A stretch of DNA of 64,000 nucleotides from Gracilaria gracilis (lineage: Eukaryota > Rhodophyta > Florideophyceae > Gracilariales > Gracilariaceae): assembly GCA_030374805.1 (NCBI GenBank), contig JARGSG010000027.1, forward strand, positions 620,001 to 684,000, read 5' to 3'. Under the pieces are notes generated by a model. The model ran no database searches, was not told the DNA's origin, and was given only the letters and a program-made list of their open reading frames with translations. Position numbers and translations under genes: made by a program. This document shows, piece by piece, positions 46,697 to 58,781 of this stretch; the stretch's first letter is position 1, and each line of letters starts with the position of its first letter.

Positions 46697-47877
46697 ATGA
46701 CCTCACCGTGGCTACTGTTCGTTGCGCTTTTTCAGGGTTGTTACATTGCTACGTTGGCCGCCATACCAATTTTGTTTTCACAACCACCGTCATGTAGACA
46801 CATTTCCAAGGCAAGAAAGTTCAAAAGAGCTACTCTCATTCGCCCAGTTTGGAGCAAACTTTTCACTCCATTGTACCAGTTGCTCGCATGCGGTACACCG
46901 GATGACTTTGTGACGGCCCTTAACATCATAAAAGACGTGGTAACAAATAACTTCTCACCAAAGTTCAACACCGTGCTTAAAAATAATCTCCGCACACCAT
47001 ACCGAAAGACGTCATCTTCACGCGGGCGCAAGCCGCTCTTATCGGCTATCGAAGTTTTAGGTAAGGGCCTCTGATACGTCGGCAGTGGCGACACAATGTA
47101 TTCACTTTCTCCAATCCTTGGAATCGTGCCATCTTCACTGAGTGATTGGCTTAACCTTTCCCTCAACACACTCTACCAAATTGTGACAACAAACGAGATA
47201 TCAGACGCTCGCGTGGAATAGCCGACGAAGGAGGAAATGAGTAGCTCCGCAACCCTCTTGGCGAAAGCACGGCTATTGGCTGCACGATTTCTTCACGGTG
47301 TGTTTGCCGTTACAGATGGAGCCCGCATTCAATGTTCACCTCCTGAAGAAAGTCGCATACAAAGTGCATTCTACATTGGATTCACGGGAAACGTGGAAGT
47401 CGTCAACCTTTTTGCTTGGGTCTTTCGGGACGAATTGGTCCATGCAGCTATCAACTTTGCAGGAGCATGTCATGATTCCGGGCTCGCGGGATTACCGGGC
47501 CCATGCTGGCCCAGGTTATCCGAGGAAATGACGCCCGAACCGTTTCGCATCCTAGATGACACCGCGTTTGCAAACAACGTTAGTGTAACCGTCGGGGAAA
47601 CTGGTGCGAGCGCGGAAGGGTGAATGAAATGTACGTACCTCAGTCGCCAGAAGAAGATGCGATCGATATGATCTTGCAGCGTATGTATCCTTGCAGACAA
47701 CAGACTGCAGAGTGGGGAGTCCGTGCGTTGCGTGGGATCTTTAGACGTCTTTCACGAAAGCCGCCAAGGGACTTCTGGCAGCGACTTCGCATCATAGCCA
47801 TTTGTTGCCACCTCATGAACTTCCGCACCAGAACTAGTGGCCATAACCAAATTCGTTCGGTGTACCAGGAGTATTAG
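46697..47877 (+). pseudogene. Harbinger DDE (DDE_Tnp_4-like) transposase
   Basis: One phase from 46697 to 47623 with TGA at 47072 and TAG at 47219-47221 (probably Trp in VEWPT), then a shift to 47620-47877. The N-terminus holds TPDDFVTALNIIKDVVTNNF. The helix-turn-helix-like part reads YSLSPILGIVPSSLSDWLN. The catalytic region has GVFAVTDGARIQC (first Asp), SAFYIGFTGNVEVVNLFAWV, GACHDSGLA (second Asp), FRILDDTAFA, and after the shift RQQTAEWGVRALRGIFRRL (catalytic Glu), then MNFRTRTSGHNQIRSVYQ. The order and the closing NFRTR-xG-NQI motif are diagnostic. Confidence 0.88.
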
Positions 47878-48022
47878 AAGATGCAGGACGTACGAATGGT
47901 GCGAAAGGGTTTACCTTCTCCGAATATGGCGTGGGTGGTGCCGGCGGTGCCGCTGTAGCTTTGGCTCTAGTGTTCGTTTCCTCCGGATGCAGTAGGGGTG
48001 GTGCAGGTGATTTCGCTGTGGC

Positions 48023-48716
48023 TTAGTCTCTATGGTTGGTATTCATTTCTGCTTGCAGTTCCTCACGAATTATCTTCCGCATTTCGTCCGCCTTCACGGT
48101 TTCTTGTGCTTCTTGTGTCTTCTTTACTACATCTGCGACAGATTGCAGGCTCGAGGTCATCCTCTCCATATGGCGAACCACATCGACTCGCAGTCGACCC
48201 TCTAGTGGTAAATCAAGATATAGACAAGGATTTTTCTTCGGTGGTGGGTTTGGACTATGGCGTTCTTCGGTAGCCTTCTCTTTCTGTGGATTATCCGTGG
48301 TTGGCTGTTCGCGTTCTCGACGCACTCCGATGACGCTGCCTTGCTCTTTGGCTCTTTCATGATTCTCTACAGTAGGTTTCAGGTTGTCATCTGCTTTTCC
48401 TAGTATCTTGGACAGAGCTTTTAGCTTGGATGTCGCGATAAGTTACGTTGGCACGGCGGAATTGCGGGTGTATCGTTGGGTCCCCAGTTTTCTTGTGCAT
48501 GTACGCTAACTTGTCAAACGTATCCTTCAGGCTGTCAATGCTGCGTATTAGTCTTTCTTGGCACTCTGCCCATTCGTTGAAATCACTCTTGACCAAAGTC
48601 CAGTGTTTCGTCAAGTGTGGTTCAATATGTGCTACAAGGTCTAGGAGACGTTCAATATCTTCCTCCCAGTAGTTAAGTGCGCCGCGTCTGGAGTGCGAAC
48701 TAAGTCTGATTGCCAT
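48023..48716 (-). pseudogene. Harbinger Myb/SANT-like accessory protein
   Basis: The minus-strand first part (48716-48387) reads WEEDIERLLDLVAHIEPHLT, KHWTLVKSDFNEWA, then TFDKLAYMHKKTGDPTIHPQ and FRRANVTYRDIQAK. The KL...KTGDP...P-xxRRA motif is the signature of Myb-like proteins paired with Harbinger transposases, where they bind the element ends and bring the transposase to DNA. After a frameshift, 48325-48023 adds a basic region and a coiled coil (MERMTSSLQSVADVVKKTQE). It converges on the transposase. Confidence 0.75.
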
Positions 48717-49033
48717 GCTTTGTATGTCACGAATGCTTTTCTCTAAGAGGTTTGACGTTATGGCGAAGGTGGGCTAACTTGTAAAACGTTGGAGAAATAA
48801 AAAAGAATGTGTAGCAAAGATAAAATGTTTGATGCTGGTTGTTAGTGCAAAGACGACATGCGAACATTATGGTGGTGGTAAACCGAAACGACCGTGCACC
48901 CATTCTGCATCGTAGTCAGTTCTTATCTGTTGAAGTGCGAAACTTTCGTGTACCCTCTTTGTAACTCCTAGGCACTGTTCTAAGGTACGTCTCTGTCGCT
49001 TTGTCATTCTCGCTTTTTTCGGCAGACGCCAAT

Positions 49034-49072
49034 GGGGTCTGCCAAGAAAGAACAGAGAGAGAAACAGAGAAA
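49034..49072 (+). repeat. Second Harbinger-type terminal repeat, abutting the first element
   Basis: GGGGTCTGCCAAGAAAGAAC then AGAGAGAGAAACAGAGAAAG repeats the left end of the Harbinger element in the same orientation, directly after its 3' AAT duplication. It looks like the start of another copy; the matching far end was not found. Confidence 0.7.
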
Positions 49073-50435
49073 GCCAGGAGCAGGAAAACCTCCTCATGGT
49101 TACATCTGCCGTGCATATCAGTTTACGCGCTACCGATAAAAGACCTGACCGTCTTGCAGTTAAGATGCAGGGCCGTTTGCCTTCTCAACAAGGTGCAGTT
49201 TCGTTGTCGCTTGTGCACTAAAGTTCTTGAAGACGGAATCACGCTCTCCCACTCATATATCATTCGTCCGCCTACCCTTCTAAGTCCAGCATTCTGTAGA
49301 GCAATGGCGATCCGATGTCGGCACGATGACGTTTCTCATAATGGAGCTCTATTCACTGAGCCCTGACGTGTCAGACTATGAGTATGGACCCCGTTCTGGC
49401 TGAAATTAGAAATACTGTTGAGGCGTACCTTGTTAGGTGAATCGGGGATAGAACCTATGTAATAGGTGTACAGTAGGACCTTGTGGCATATTTGTCCAAA
49501 TATTTGGCGGCACACCCGCTGGGTAGATACTTTGGCACCCTGACACTGGATTGTCTACGTGTAGAGCCCTCGTGGGAGTGTGCAGCCCTAGATACAGTAG
49601 ATCGTATATATGCTCGGGCGATCTCGCCCTGGAGCCACTAAGTAAAACTCACCTGAATCGTATCTTCTTCTTGAAGAACGTGGTCTTCATCCCGAAGGCT
49701 GGGCCATGGTTGCTACTGCCTACGTAGGTTCAAGACTCCTCTACGGAGAGTAACCACGACTGGTCTGGGTACAATCACCCCTCAGGGTTCGTAAGGAAGT
49801 TCTTTACTACCAGTTTCTGGCTTGTTTCACTGATTACCCCAGTATCAGGTTGTATTTGTTGTTGTTCGCCGAGGCAGCGGATCTTTTTTTAGTTCATCGT
49901 TTTCCTGGTGCAGGTCTCGCTTCCGCCTCTGTATAGAGTTATATTTGGACACTTGTGTGTGTGTCTCGTTCCGCTATCGGCCCTGTTCCCGCCGTTGGCA
50001 CGGGCCGTAGCTTCGCTCGTGTGGTTCTCCGTAGGAGCATTACACCGTCTTACGGCACCGTTCGCTCCACTTCTGGACTCGTTCTCTCTTGATCCGTCGT
50101 CGGTTATTCTTTTTTAGGCCCACGCTCTTCTTTATCTCTGCAGGTTATTCCAGTACCGTCTCCGGTTTACACCCGGCTGCCACGCGGCACGCGCACGGGC
50201 AGAGGGCTCTACTTCTGAGTTCGCCTTTTTGTGGGAGCAGAACTCGGACACCCTGGTAGACACGTACCCTCTTTGGAATTTGCTCTACATCCTGGTCTCC
50301 CGACTTAGAAGAGTCTAGTGAAATAGAGCCTAAAAAGCAATTTCAATTGAAGTAGTACTCATAAGAGTTCGGAACTAGAAGTTTGTTGTTGTTTTTGAAG
50401 TTGTTTCCCTGCTTGGGTTTGTTTCTGTCACTGGA
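49073..50435. other. No gene; probable leader/5' LTR region of chromovirus A
   Basis: No supported ORF. Its position directly upstream of gag makes it the expected place for the 5' LTR and primer-binding site of element A, but I could find no second copy downstream of pol nor a clear tRNA-complementary site, so no LTR is annotated. Confidence 0.35.
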
Positions 50436-52537
50436 ATGGGATCCGGTAAACGGCCAAGTCCGTCCAACGCCCGTTGTGTCGGTTCTGGTTTACCCCCGCA
50501 AGCGCGGTCAGTTCCTGAACCGCTACAGGTGAAGGAGAAGAAATCAGGGAGCCGGAAACAACCGTCGAAGACGTCTGATGCCCCAGTGGCCGGGCCCCCT
50601 TCCGTTCCTCTGGAAGGACCCTTATCCGCTGCTGCGGCAAGTGACGCAGTAATACCTGAATTGGATACTCAAGTTAGCATGCTTGAGGCCCAGAGCGCGG
50701 TGAGAGCTAGCTCTCAAGCTGCACTCAGAAAGGAGGTCGAATCGCTTCGCGAGGAAGTGAAAGACGCTCAAATGAGAGATGTTTCGGGAGAAATCCAGCT
50801 TTTGAGACAAAAAATGAACTCAATTCTGGAGTGCTTTGGTCCCCCACAGGGTTTTGTGGATGCCTATCATCGGACAGTGGAAGAGTTCCGTGCCACAACG
50901 GATTGAATTCACGCTCGCCTAGGTACCCTGGAAGCCGTTATTAGAATGGATGGAGAAGCAGAAGTCCCCCCACGGGAGAAGTCTGTTTTGAAAGATTTTG
51001 TCCATCACTCTGATAAGAAGAGCCATCACAAGTCCTCAAAAGAGTTTCGCCACCACGTGGATTCGTCTGACTTTGACTCTGAATCTGAAAGCTCGGACAG
51101 CTCTTCATCGTCGTCATCGCCCGCTGCCTCGGAAGGTAGTCGTCGTCGACACTCTCGATCGTCCCGTTCAAGGGCCACGTTTACCTCTCAAGGTGCAATT
51201 CGTACCCGGGAGAAGGGAGCTAAGTGCCCTGGTCTTAAAGAGTTGAAGCCTAAGAATCCGCTTTATCGGAAGTTGTTATCGTACCGTTATTATCGGTTAC
51301 AGAAGTCCGAAGGGAAGGGAACCTCTAGAAGTACCGAAAAGGTGAGGGCGCACATCCGTAAGCTCAGCGTGACACTCAAAAATCGCGAGTTTACAGGAGA
51401 AGACCCCATCCGGGTGCTGGATTTCCTCTCTAGGTTCGTTCATGAAGCCGATATTCTTGAAATGACGGAGGGACAGGCGTACATTGCCCTCCCCTATTAC
51501 CTGAAAGGTCAGGCTGAAGACCAGTTTAATTCCATCCTTGGATCGTCAAGAGCCTCGGAAGGCGGCGTTACTTGTTGGCCCGAAGCGGTTCATTACCTCT
51601 TAAGGTCATACGCTACTGGTCATGCCATTCAGCAGGCTACGTCGGCCCTAAGGTAACTGAAGCAACGTCCGGAAGAAACGAAAACGGCTTATTCAACGCT
51701 CCTGAATAAGGCTTTCCACCGCTATGGTAATGTTTATCCTTCACAGGAGAGATGTGCAATGTTTGTCGATGGGTTAAATCCCGCGATTCGGGCACTTGTA
51801 GCCCGTTATCGGGAGGAGAATCGAAGATAACCTATTTGGAATTGGTACAGTACGCCGAGGCTGAAGGGGATACGCTCCGAGCTCGGCGTCCCTCCAAGTC
51901 GAAGCCTCGTAAGGTACTGTTTGCCAATAATTCTGACTCTTCTTTGGCCCTTTCATACGGGAATGAAGCCAGTATGGACATGGATAGTGTGCACCTCATA
52001 GGTAGTAATCCGAGTTCTATCGGCACTTCAATTGCCACCTCGGAATTGCCGTCAACCACGGTGCCGTCTACGGAGTGCAATCTGGCCTTGTATGCTCAGG
52101 ACCGCCGAGTTCCGGAAGCACCGATATCATATGGAGGTCGCATGATGAGGACAACTCGCCCAGGATGGAGGGATAGCATCCAGCAGGGTCGTGTTATAGC
52201 GCGTCCCACCGATGGTTCAACCGCAGTGATCTGCTACGAATGATATGAATTTGGTGATATCTCACCGCATTGCACGGTCCCGGCACGGGATAGGTTGAAG
52301 ATCGTCACTCAGTTGGAGTCTCTGATGCCCGAAGAACAGGCAAGAGTCCCCAGAACATCCTATGAAGGCGCTAAGCATTCGTTGGCCCTTCAGGGAGCTG
52401 CTGAAACCATGCATGGTAACCCTGCCTACGCGCAGAATAACCTTCAGGCTCAGCGTCGCGAACCGGTAAACGGGAATCAGGTAGTTCCAGCGGAGGGAAA
52501 TCGCCCGCGCCAGGCGGTTCCATCTGCGAAAAACTAA
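50436..52537 (+). pseudogene. Chromovirus A gag
   Basis: Three coding stretches. 50436-50906 is a basic/Pro-rich N-terminus with a coiled coil (ALRKEVESLREEVKDAQMRD), stop TGA at 50904. The same phase, 50946-51831, has a Ser-rich tract and the capsid-like retrotransposon Gag domain (REFTGEDPIRVLDFLSRFVH, ALPYYLKGQAEDQFNSIL, WPEAVHYLLRSYATGHAIQQ), with a stop at 51654 and then QRPEETKTAYSTLLNKAF and FVDGLNPAIRALVARYREEN. After a frameshift, 51752-52537 ends the protein with a CCHC knuckle at 52232-52273 (CYE-stop-YEFGDISPHC), in which the second Cys is TGA and the His is Asp. Gag forms the particle and packages RNA; this copy cannot be made intact. Confidence 0.88.
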
Positions 52538-52539
52538 AT

Positions 52540-55500
52540 ATGGGAGTCTCCCCGACGGGAGGGGCGTCTTCCAAGTCGAAGCAGAAGACGCCCGAGGCGC
52601 CACCGCTTCGCCCCCCGACTGTTGCGATCCTATCAAGGAAAATGGCAGCCACCGACGTCGATTCGGAACACTTTTGTGTTCTTTGTCGACCGTGGATACG
52701 GGCCCGTAATCACCGTTTCCCGGATAGAATCATGGTCATGGCCAAGCGGAATTATGAAGTTTACGCCCATCTCGGCCTTTCAGAACATTTTATGGTTCGT
52801 CAGTTGTCGGTCCTAGACACAGGCGCTGCTCCTAACCTTATTCGCAGGAAACTGATACCGCCTGCTCTTCAGGAACGTGTTCGTTACGGTCCATCAATAA
52901 ATATTTCGGATGCGAACAACAATCCGATTAGTACGGCTGGTTACATTTCGCTCCTGGTAAGATTCAGAAGGCACCTCGTGAAGATAGATTTCGTCGTTTG
53001 CGATTTGCTAGCCGCACCATTTACACTGGGTTGTGATTTCTGGGACAGGTTTGTGGAAAATATCCGTCCTCGGAAGCGTACCATAGAAATGGGAGACGGT
53101 TCAATAATTCCGATTGTCTGGAGACCTCTGCGACCCGCTACGCGGAAACACGTACCGCTTCCGGTTCCACATCAGCCTACCAAAGGCACAGTGGCATCAA
53201 CAAAGTTGCACGTGCTCAAATCGGTGCACCTTCCGCCGGAGTCCCAGGTGTGGGTCGAAGTCGTCACCAGATAGTTTGGTCTACACACAGTGCAGCCGTA
53301 ACCGGCACTATATGAAGAGCGTCAGATCGCTTTTGCTAATGGAGTTATAACGATTCAACCGGATGAAGCCTTTAAGGTCCTCGTCGCCAATCTTGGCAAA
53401 ACTAAACAATGGTTAACAAAGAACCAAGTAATGGGCATGGTACTACCGCACTCCGCTGCAGTGATACTCACGAAGATTCCGATTGGAACCGCGCTCGGTG
53501 TATCTGACCCTAAGGAGGGGGAGGAGGCCGCCGAACTCGCCGAATTACGGAATGAGTCACTTGAAGCCGATACGGATGATACCCAGAAGAACTAGGGTTC
53601 AGGCACCCCAGCACCTTTTGAGGTTAAGCCGTTTCCACCAAGCACTGAACAGACTAACCCTGTTGAGGAGTTAATGAAGCTCAATTTGGAGCACCTACCG
53701 GAGTCACATCGGGAGAAGCTACGCGATATGCTTCGCGAGTTTACGCCCATGTGGGATGGCACTCTCGGAACAATTGGAGGCACAGAGCATTGCATCGATC
53801 TACTTCCGAACACTCGGCCCATTGCGCAACACCCTTATAGAGCAGGACCGAAGGCCCGAGAAGAGGAAAAATCTCAAGTCGAGAAGATGCTCCGAGCCGG
53901 CGTTATTGAGCCCGCTCAATCCCCTTGGGCGTCACCAGTTGTTTTGGTGCCGAAATCGGATCGATCATGGAAATTTTGTATCGATTACCGAAAGTAAAAT
54001 GCGGTTACAGTGAAAGACGTATACGCGATTCCCCGTATGGACGATTATGTCGATTCTCTAGGGAGCGTGAAAGTGTTTACCACTTTAGATGCCCATTGAG
54101 GATACTTGCAAGTGCCCATAAGGGAAGAAAATAAGGATAAGACGGCCTTTGTGTGCCATCAAGGCCTATACGGTTTTCGAAGAATGCCCTTTGGGGTAAC
54201 GAACGCCCCCGCAACGTTTCAGCGAGCGGTTGATATTCTCCTGGCTAGGTTCAAGTGGACCACCTGTTTGGTATAATTGGACGACGTCTTCGTCTTTTTC
54301 AATAACATGGAGGACCATCTCACCCATGTACGGGATGTTATGACCGTTTTACGGGACGCAGGGATTACTTTGAAGCTTAAGAAGTGCGAGTTTTTCACCG
54401 AATCGGTTAAGTATCTTGGGCATATTATTCGCCCAGGTAAGCTCTCTATTGACGAGGTGCGGGTAAAATCCTTGAAAGAGGCGAACCACTGAAGAACTCA
54501 AACTGAGCTTCGATCCCTCTTAGGCCTTTGTAACGTTTACCCTCGTTTCGTGCCGAACTTTTCGGATATCGCCTCGCCATTGAACAAACTCCTGATGAAA
54601 GGAAGACCAGTGGAATTGGAACCTTTTGGCGATGCGGAAGCGTCCGCATTTGCGGCATTAATTGAAGCTTTTACGTCGCCACCAGTCTTGGCCCTGCCGA
54701 AACCCGGCTTACCCTACGAGTTTGACACTGATGTGAGTGCGAACCAAGTTGGTTGTGCGTTGTTCCAGGTGGAAGAGTCTCGCAAACGGCACCCTATCGG
54801 GTATTGGTCGAGATCACTGAATGTGCACGAACGGAATTACTGCGTTTCGGAGAAGGAATGCCTTGCCGTCATATGGGCCGTCTCAACGTTGAGACCATAC
54901 TTGATGGGAACCCACTTTCGGGTACACACGGACCATTCTTGTCTACACTGGCTCATGGAAATTACCGAACCGTCGGGACGACTGATGCGATGGAGACTCC
55001 GTCTCTCGGAATTTGAATTTGAATTAGTGTACAAGAAAGGCTCCTTGAACTTGCAGGCAGACTCTCTATCCCGTTTGGGCACTGCCGCAGACGCTGAACC
55101 CACCGAGGACACGGAAGAGATACCATGCTTTATGGTTGGTCACATCGATGAGGGGAAGACAGAAATCCTATCGGATGAAGTGTGTGACGATATCCTCGCC
55201 ACACAGACTGTAGAACCGGATACCGGGTCATTTGTACCGATTTCGCCCGACAAGATGATACAGGAACAGCAGATGGATCCCTTTTATATACAGGTTAGGG
55301 CCCGTCTGAACGGTGGGTATAGGATACCTTTCCAGGTGAATGACCAAGGCTACTTGGTGCGAACGGTTGAAACCAGCCCACAAATGGTGGTACCTCACTC
55401 CTTACAGAGTCGCGTACTGCATTTGTCTCACTATGTGAAGTTGGGAGCCCACCCGGGAGGAAGAAAGCTTTATCTCACCTTAAGATGGGACTTCTATTGG

Positions 55501-57053
55501 CCCGCAATGGCGTTCGAATGTTATGCAGTCCGCCGCTCCTGTCAGGCTTGTGCCAAGAATGACGTCAAATAAAGAAAGTACACGAAGGAGTTAACGTTGT
55601 TTCCCGCACGGGCACCACTGGAGTTCGTCGCCATTGACATTCTTGAAGAACTGATTAAGACCGCTCGAGTAAACCGGTAACTACTCGTCATCACCGACAG
55701 GTTCTCTAAATTGGTTAGAACAGTGCCGCTCAAACGAATAACAGCAGCCGCTGTGGCTCAAGCGTTTGTTACCCACTGGGTCTTTGTGTATGGCCCACCG
55801 GTACAGTTAATTTCTGATAACGGCTCTCAAGTCACCTCGAAGTTCTTTCAAGATGTGTGTAGGATCCTGGATATTAAAAATTTATTCACTACGACTTATC
55901 ATCCGCAAGCGAACGGACAAGCAAAGAGATTTAATCGAAACATCCTTGGTGCTTTGAGATCCTATGTGGCAGATCATCCAAAGACGTGGGGTCAGTTCAC
56001 GGACGCTATCACGTATGCGTACAACACCAAGGTTCATCGGGTAACGGGACTTTCACCATTTGAATTGGTATTGTCGAGGAGACCACCTCCTCTGGTCATC
56101 GAGGCGCAGCCAACTCTGGATACGTTCCCATCACCAGGCTTGTACCGCGATGCGTGGAAGAAATGGCTCACCAAGCTGGTACCTGCACCACGTGCCTCTA
56201 TGGACAGGGCTCAGCTAGCCTACAAGCGCAATTTTGATAGCCGAATTCGGAGACCGTTACCTAACTTACAGGTAGGAGATTATGTGTTCCTTCGTAAGGA
56301 GTATTACAACCGGAGAACGAACGCCGCCACAAGTTATCGCCGATTGCGGATGGACCCTATAAGGTTATTTCTATGTCTGGAGACACCGTCGTGCTGGAAA
56401 TTAATAACCAACACGAACGGATATCACGCGATCGCGTCTACAGGGCACCGAGCTTACTCCAAGAATTGGTAACGCTACCGGAAACCGGAACTGGAATACC
56501 TGCAACACAGAAAGGAACGGAATCAAACGGGGACAGCGCGAATCGCCCGTCGATTCTCCCGCACCAGGAAAGGGGCTTATCGGACCCACTTGAGGTATCA
56601 GAGCTAGTAAAGGATAGCCCACTCTCTCGCGCTACGCCTACGCACTCAACTCGAGTTCAACCCCCGGCTACGGTAATATCAGCTGCCATATCGCACCCTA
56701 AGGAGGGGGGGGACTCACATAATCGAGCTCAGGCTGCTCCGGCATCTGCTGGATTGGCTGGCGTGCTTGAGCTCTCAGAGATACAGGAGCCGGGATCGGG
56801 AATATCACCGCTAACGCACACGCGTGTGGGATCCTCGGTCGAGGCGAATGTCATTAATGAAGACGAAGTTACCCCTGCGGGGAAGAACACTGTTAGTAAT
56901 GAGAACCCTCGTGGGCGAGCGTCCAAGTCGTTGGCTACTTTTACGCCTCGCTCGGAAGAGGCGCAGAAGGCAAAACGTACCGAAAAGACGGTTTTCGCCG
57001 ACCCGTCAATGGGTCAGCGCAGCGACGAGCCCCATGGGAAGAACGTACAGTAG
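52540..57053 (+). pseudogene. Chromovirus A pol: protease, RT, RNase H, integrase
   Basis: One phase from 52540 to about 56370. Protease: VLDTGAAPNLIRR (DTGA, about residue 93) and FTLGCDFWDRF. RT: AGVIEPAQSPWASPVVLVPK, FCIDYRK, TTLDAH, LYGFRRMPFGVTNAPATFQR, LDDVFVFFNN (the Tyr of YLDD is TAA), YLGHIIRPGKLS. RNase [62 protein letters not shown]. Integrase: HLSHYVKLGAHPGG, CQACAK, FVAIDIL, LISDNGSQVTSKFFQ, HPQANGQAKRFNRN (catalytic Glu is Lys). Stops: 53272, 53299, 53593, 53995, 54097, 54274, 54490, 55570, 55678. A shift near 56370 moves into a Pro/Ser-rich linker to 57053. Clearly dead. Confidence 0.95.
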
Positions 57054-57550
57054 GTGTTGTGAAGCGGAAGATCTTTGTGGATAAGGTCGCAGAGCCTGGT
57101 TCAGGAAGTAGACGCATGCAATTTGCATGAAGGAACCTTGACAGGTGCGCTGTGTGGCTCAGAAGTCTCCGTGGAAAGCGCGCCGTCATCGGCAGATAAT
57201 TTGCAGGAGTGCCACTCGCATTTGCAAAACTGCACGTACCGGTCGCCGGCCAAAATACTTAATTTTTTGAGTGCCAGTGGCTGCCGGTACATGCGCATGC
57301 GCGCGCGCGGGTGCAGAGTGGCACGCCAAATTAATTTATTTGATTTTTGGGCTTGCCACGGCGCATGGCGTTTCCGGAATCAGACCATAGTGCACATGGC
57401 CACTTGACAGGATTGTCGCCCAATGGGGATGCGTTGCACTCCATAACGTGGCAGAGTGCCGAGCCAATCACATGGCGCTCCATTGTTGCAACCCGCCGCC
57501 ATGTGCAATGGAGTGGTACGTTGCCGTGGCCCGGTGAATCCGCCACCCTG
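57054..57550. other. Unexplained GC-rich insertion in the linker before the chromodomain
   Basis: Coding sense is lost here between the linker and the chromodomain. The segment carries an inverted pair GTGCCACTC (about 57211) and GAGTGGCAC (about 57315), an AT-rich core, and an alternating purine-pyrimidine run of 23 bases at 57287-57309. It looks like a small inserted element, but its ends and target duplication are not clear. Confidence 0.4.
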
Positions 57551-57820
57551 CATAGGGAGTGTTCAAACGCAGTATCTCCGTCGCAACGGCTCTCCCGCGT
57601 CGAGAAGCAACTTCGCCTGAATCAGGAACGTCGTCGTTAGTTAAAGTTGATGCTCGCTGGGAAAAGAAGTTAGTTCACCGGACGCCGGAAGTGGACAGCT
57701 TTCACCAGAAGCCACTTTCGTGGAGATTGGCAGCCGGAAACGGAAGTTAGCCATTCCCCGTCGTGACGGTTAGCGCTCCCGTGAACAAGACACCCCCACC
57801 TCACCGAAGCCGGAAACCCG

Positions 57821-58117
57821 TTGTTACTTTCGTGTAACCGCTCGGGTTACGTAGAGAAGCAAAGCCCAATGTCGGGAAGAACCAAAGGAACCGAAGACGT
57901 CGGGGTGTACCCACAGGATTTCGTGGTCGATCTTATCGTGAAGCACGGTGTGGCTTGGGACGGGAAAGTAATCTATCGCGTCCGCTGGTACGGCTATCTC
58001 CCAGAACAGGACACTTGGGAGCCAATTGAGCACCTTCCGAGGTCCAAGATTATCGCTTATCACCGAAGAACCCGTTTCGCATTACCCCCAACTCTGGATA
58101 ATGACGAAGTGGGATAG
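57821..58117 (+). pseudogene. Chromodomain of element A and pol C-terminus
   Basis: Reads YPQDFVVDLIVKHGVAWDGK, VIYRVRWYGYLPEQDTWEPI, EHLPRSKIIAYHRRTRFALP, ending NDEVG and TAG. This is a full chromodomain with the canonical RWYGY and DTWEPxEHL motifs and the aromatic positions kept. The end (YHRR, ALP, VG, stop) matches element B residue by residue, so the stop is the native pol end. It is in a different phase from integrase after a frameshift near 57840. Confidence 0.88.
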
Positions 58118-58214
58118 AACTGTCACCTACATGGGTTAAATATGGTGTGCTGCTACGCGGTAGGTTGCGAGGATCTCTAAGAAGAGAAGAGAAGACACCC
58201 ACAAGGTTGGTCTT

Positions 58215-58530
58215 ATGTACAGTATGAAAGCGAAAGCCGAATCACCAAGAATTCGGAAGCCGTTCGGAGTCATTGCATCAGAGAGGCGGGGCCAGTAGAA
58301 GCCAGAGACGCCGGACTATTTGGAACCATGCGAGGAACCGGGGTAATTAACAGCAAGCATGAACGATTTCACCGCCAAAGTTCCATACGAAGAGAGTACC
58401 AACTTCCACACCGCCAGTAAAAGCGTTGTAGAAAGCGTCCTGTATTGTAGTGCAATGCCCCAATGGAGAAAGAACCACGAAGACGTTCGGGATCTTCCTC
58501 AAACGAGGTAGCACAGCAAGCAGAACCCTT
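58215..58530 (-). pseudogene. Harbinger transposase fragment
   Basis: The minus strand reads IQDAFYNAFTGGVEVGTLFV, WNFGGEIVHACC, and after a one-base shift NYPGSSHGS and FYWPRLSDAMTPNGFRILGD. It aligns with the transposase at 47237-47623 (SAFYIGFTGNVEV, WPRLSEEMTPEPFRILDD). Only the middle of the catalytic domain remains. It sits in the 3' region of chromovirus A. Confidence 0.85.
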
Positions 58531-58726
58531 CCAGGGATTACACGACTAAGTCGGGGTGTAAGGCCGAGGTCACCCTTCACGACGAGCGTAGGAAGGTGAG
58601 AAAAGAAGGTATTCCGCGTGAGCGGCGTGTGTGTGTTATCCACCAAGGAAGCGAAGTGTCCACAGTGTGGCGAGTTCAACGCGGTGTCAGCACAGGCTGC
58701 GAGTGGCGGAGTAACCACCCAAAAGC

Positions 58727-58781
58727 AAGGGAAAAAAGGGAAAGGAAAGAAAAGGAAAAGGAAAGAAAAGGAAAAGGGGGG
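58727..58781 (+). other. 55-nt uninterrupted polypurine tract
   Basis: Only A and G from 58727 to 58781 (AAGGGAAAAAAGGGAAAGGA and so on, ending in GGGGGG). In LTR retrotransposons a polypurine tract just before the 3' LTR primes plus-strand synthesis. The position downstream of element A pol fits, but the length is unusual and no LTR could be matched. Confidence 0.4.

Larger units (their letters stand above)
46464..49030 (+). mobile_element. Harbinger (PIF) element with TIRs and AAT duplication
   Basis: The left end is GGGGTCTGTTAAGAAAGAAC. The right end, read inwards, is GGCGTCTGCCGAAAAAAGCG, followed on both sides by ACAAAGxGACAGAG. AAT flanks both ends (46461-46463 and 49031-49033), the 3 bp duplication typical of Harbinger. 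Inside are a DDE transposase (plus) and a Myb-like gene (minus), the two genes this superfamily requires. Both are broken. Length 2567 bp. Confidence 0.88.

Noticed and set aside
46464..49072. Direct repeats at 46464 and 49034 as LTRs of a small retrotransposon
   Set aside because: The element also has inverted ends, an AAT duplication and Harbinger genes; the second direct copy is better read as another Harbinger terminus.
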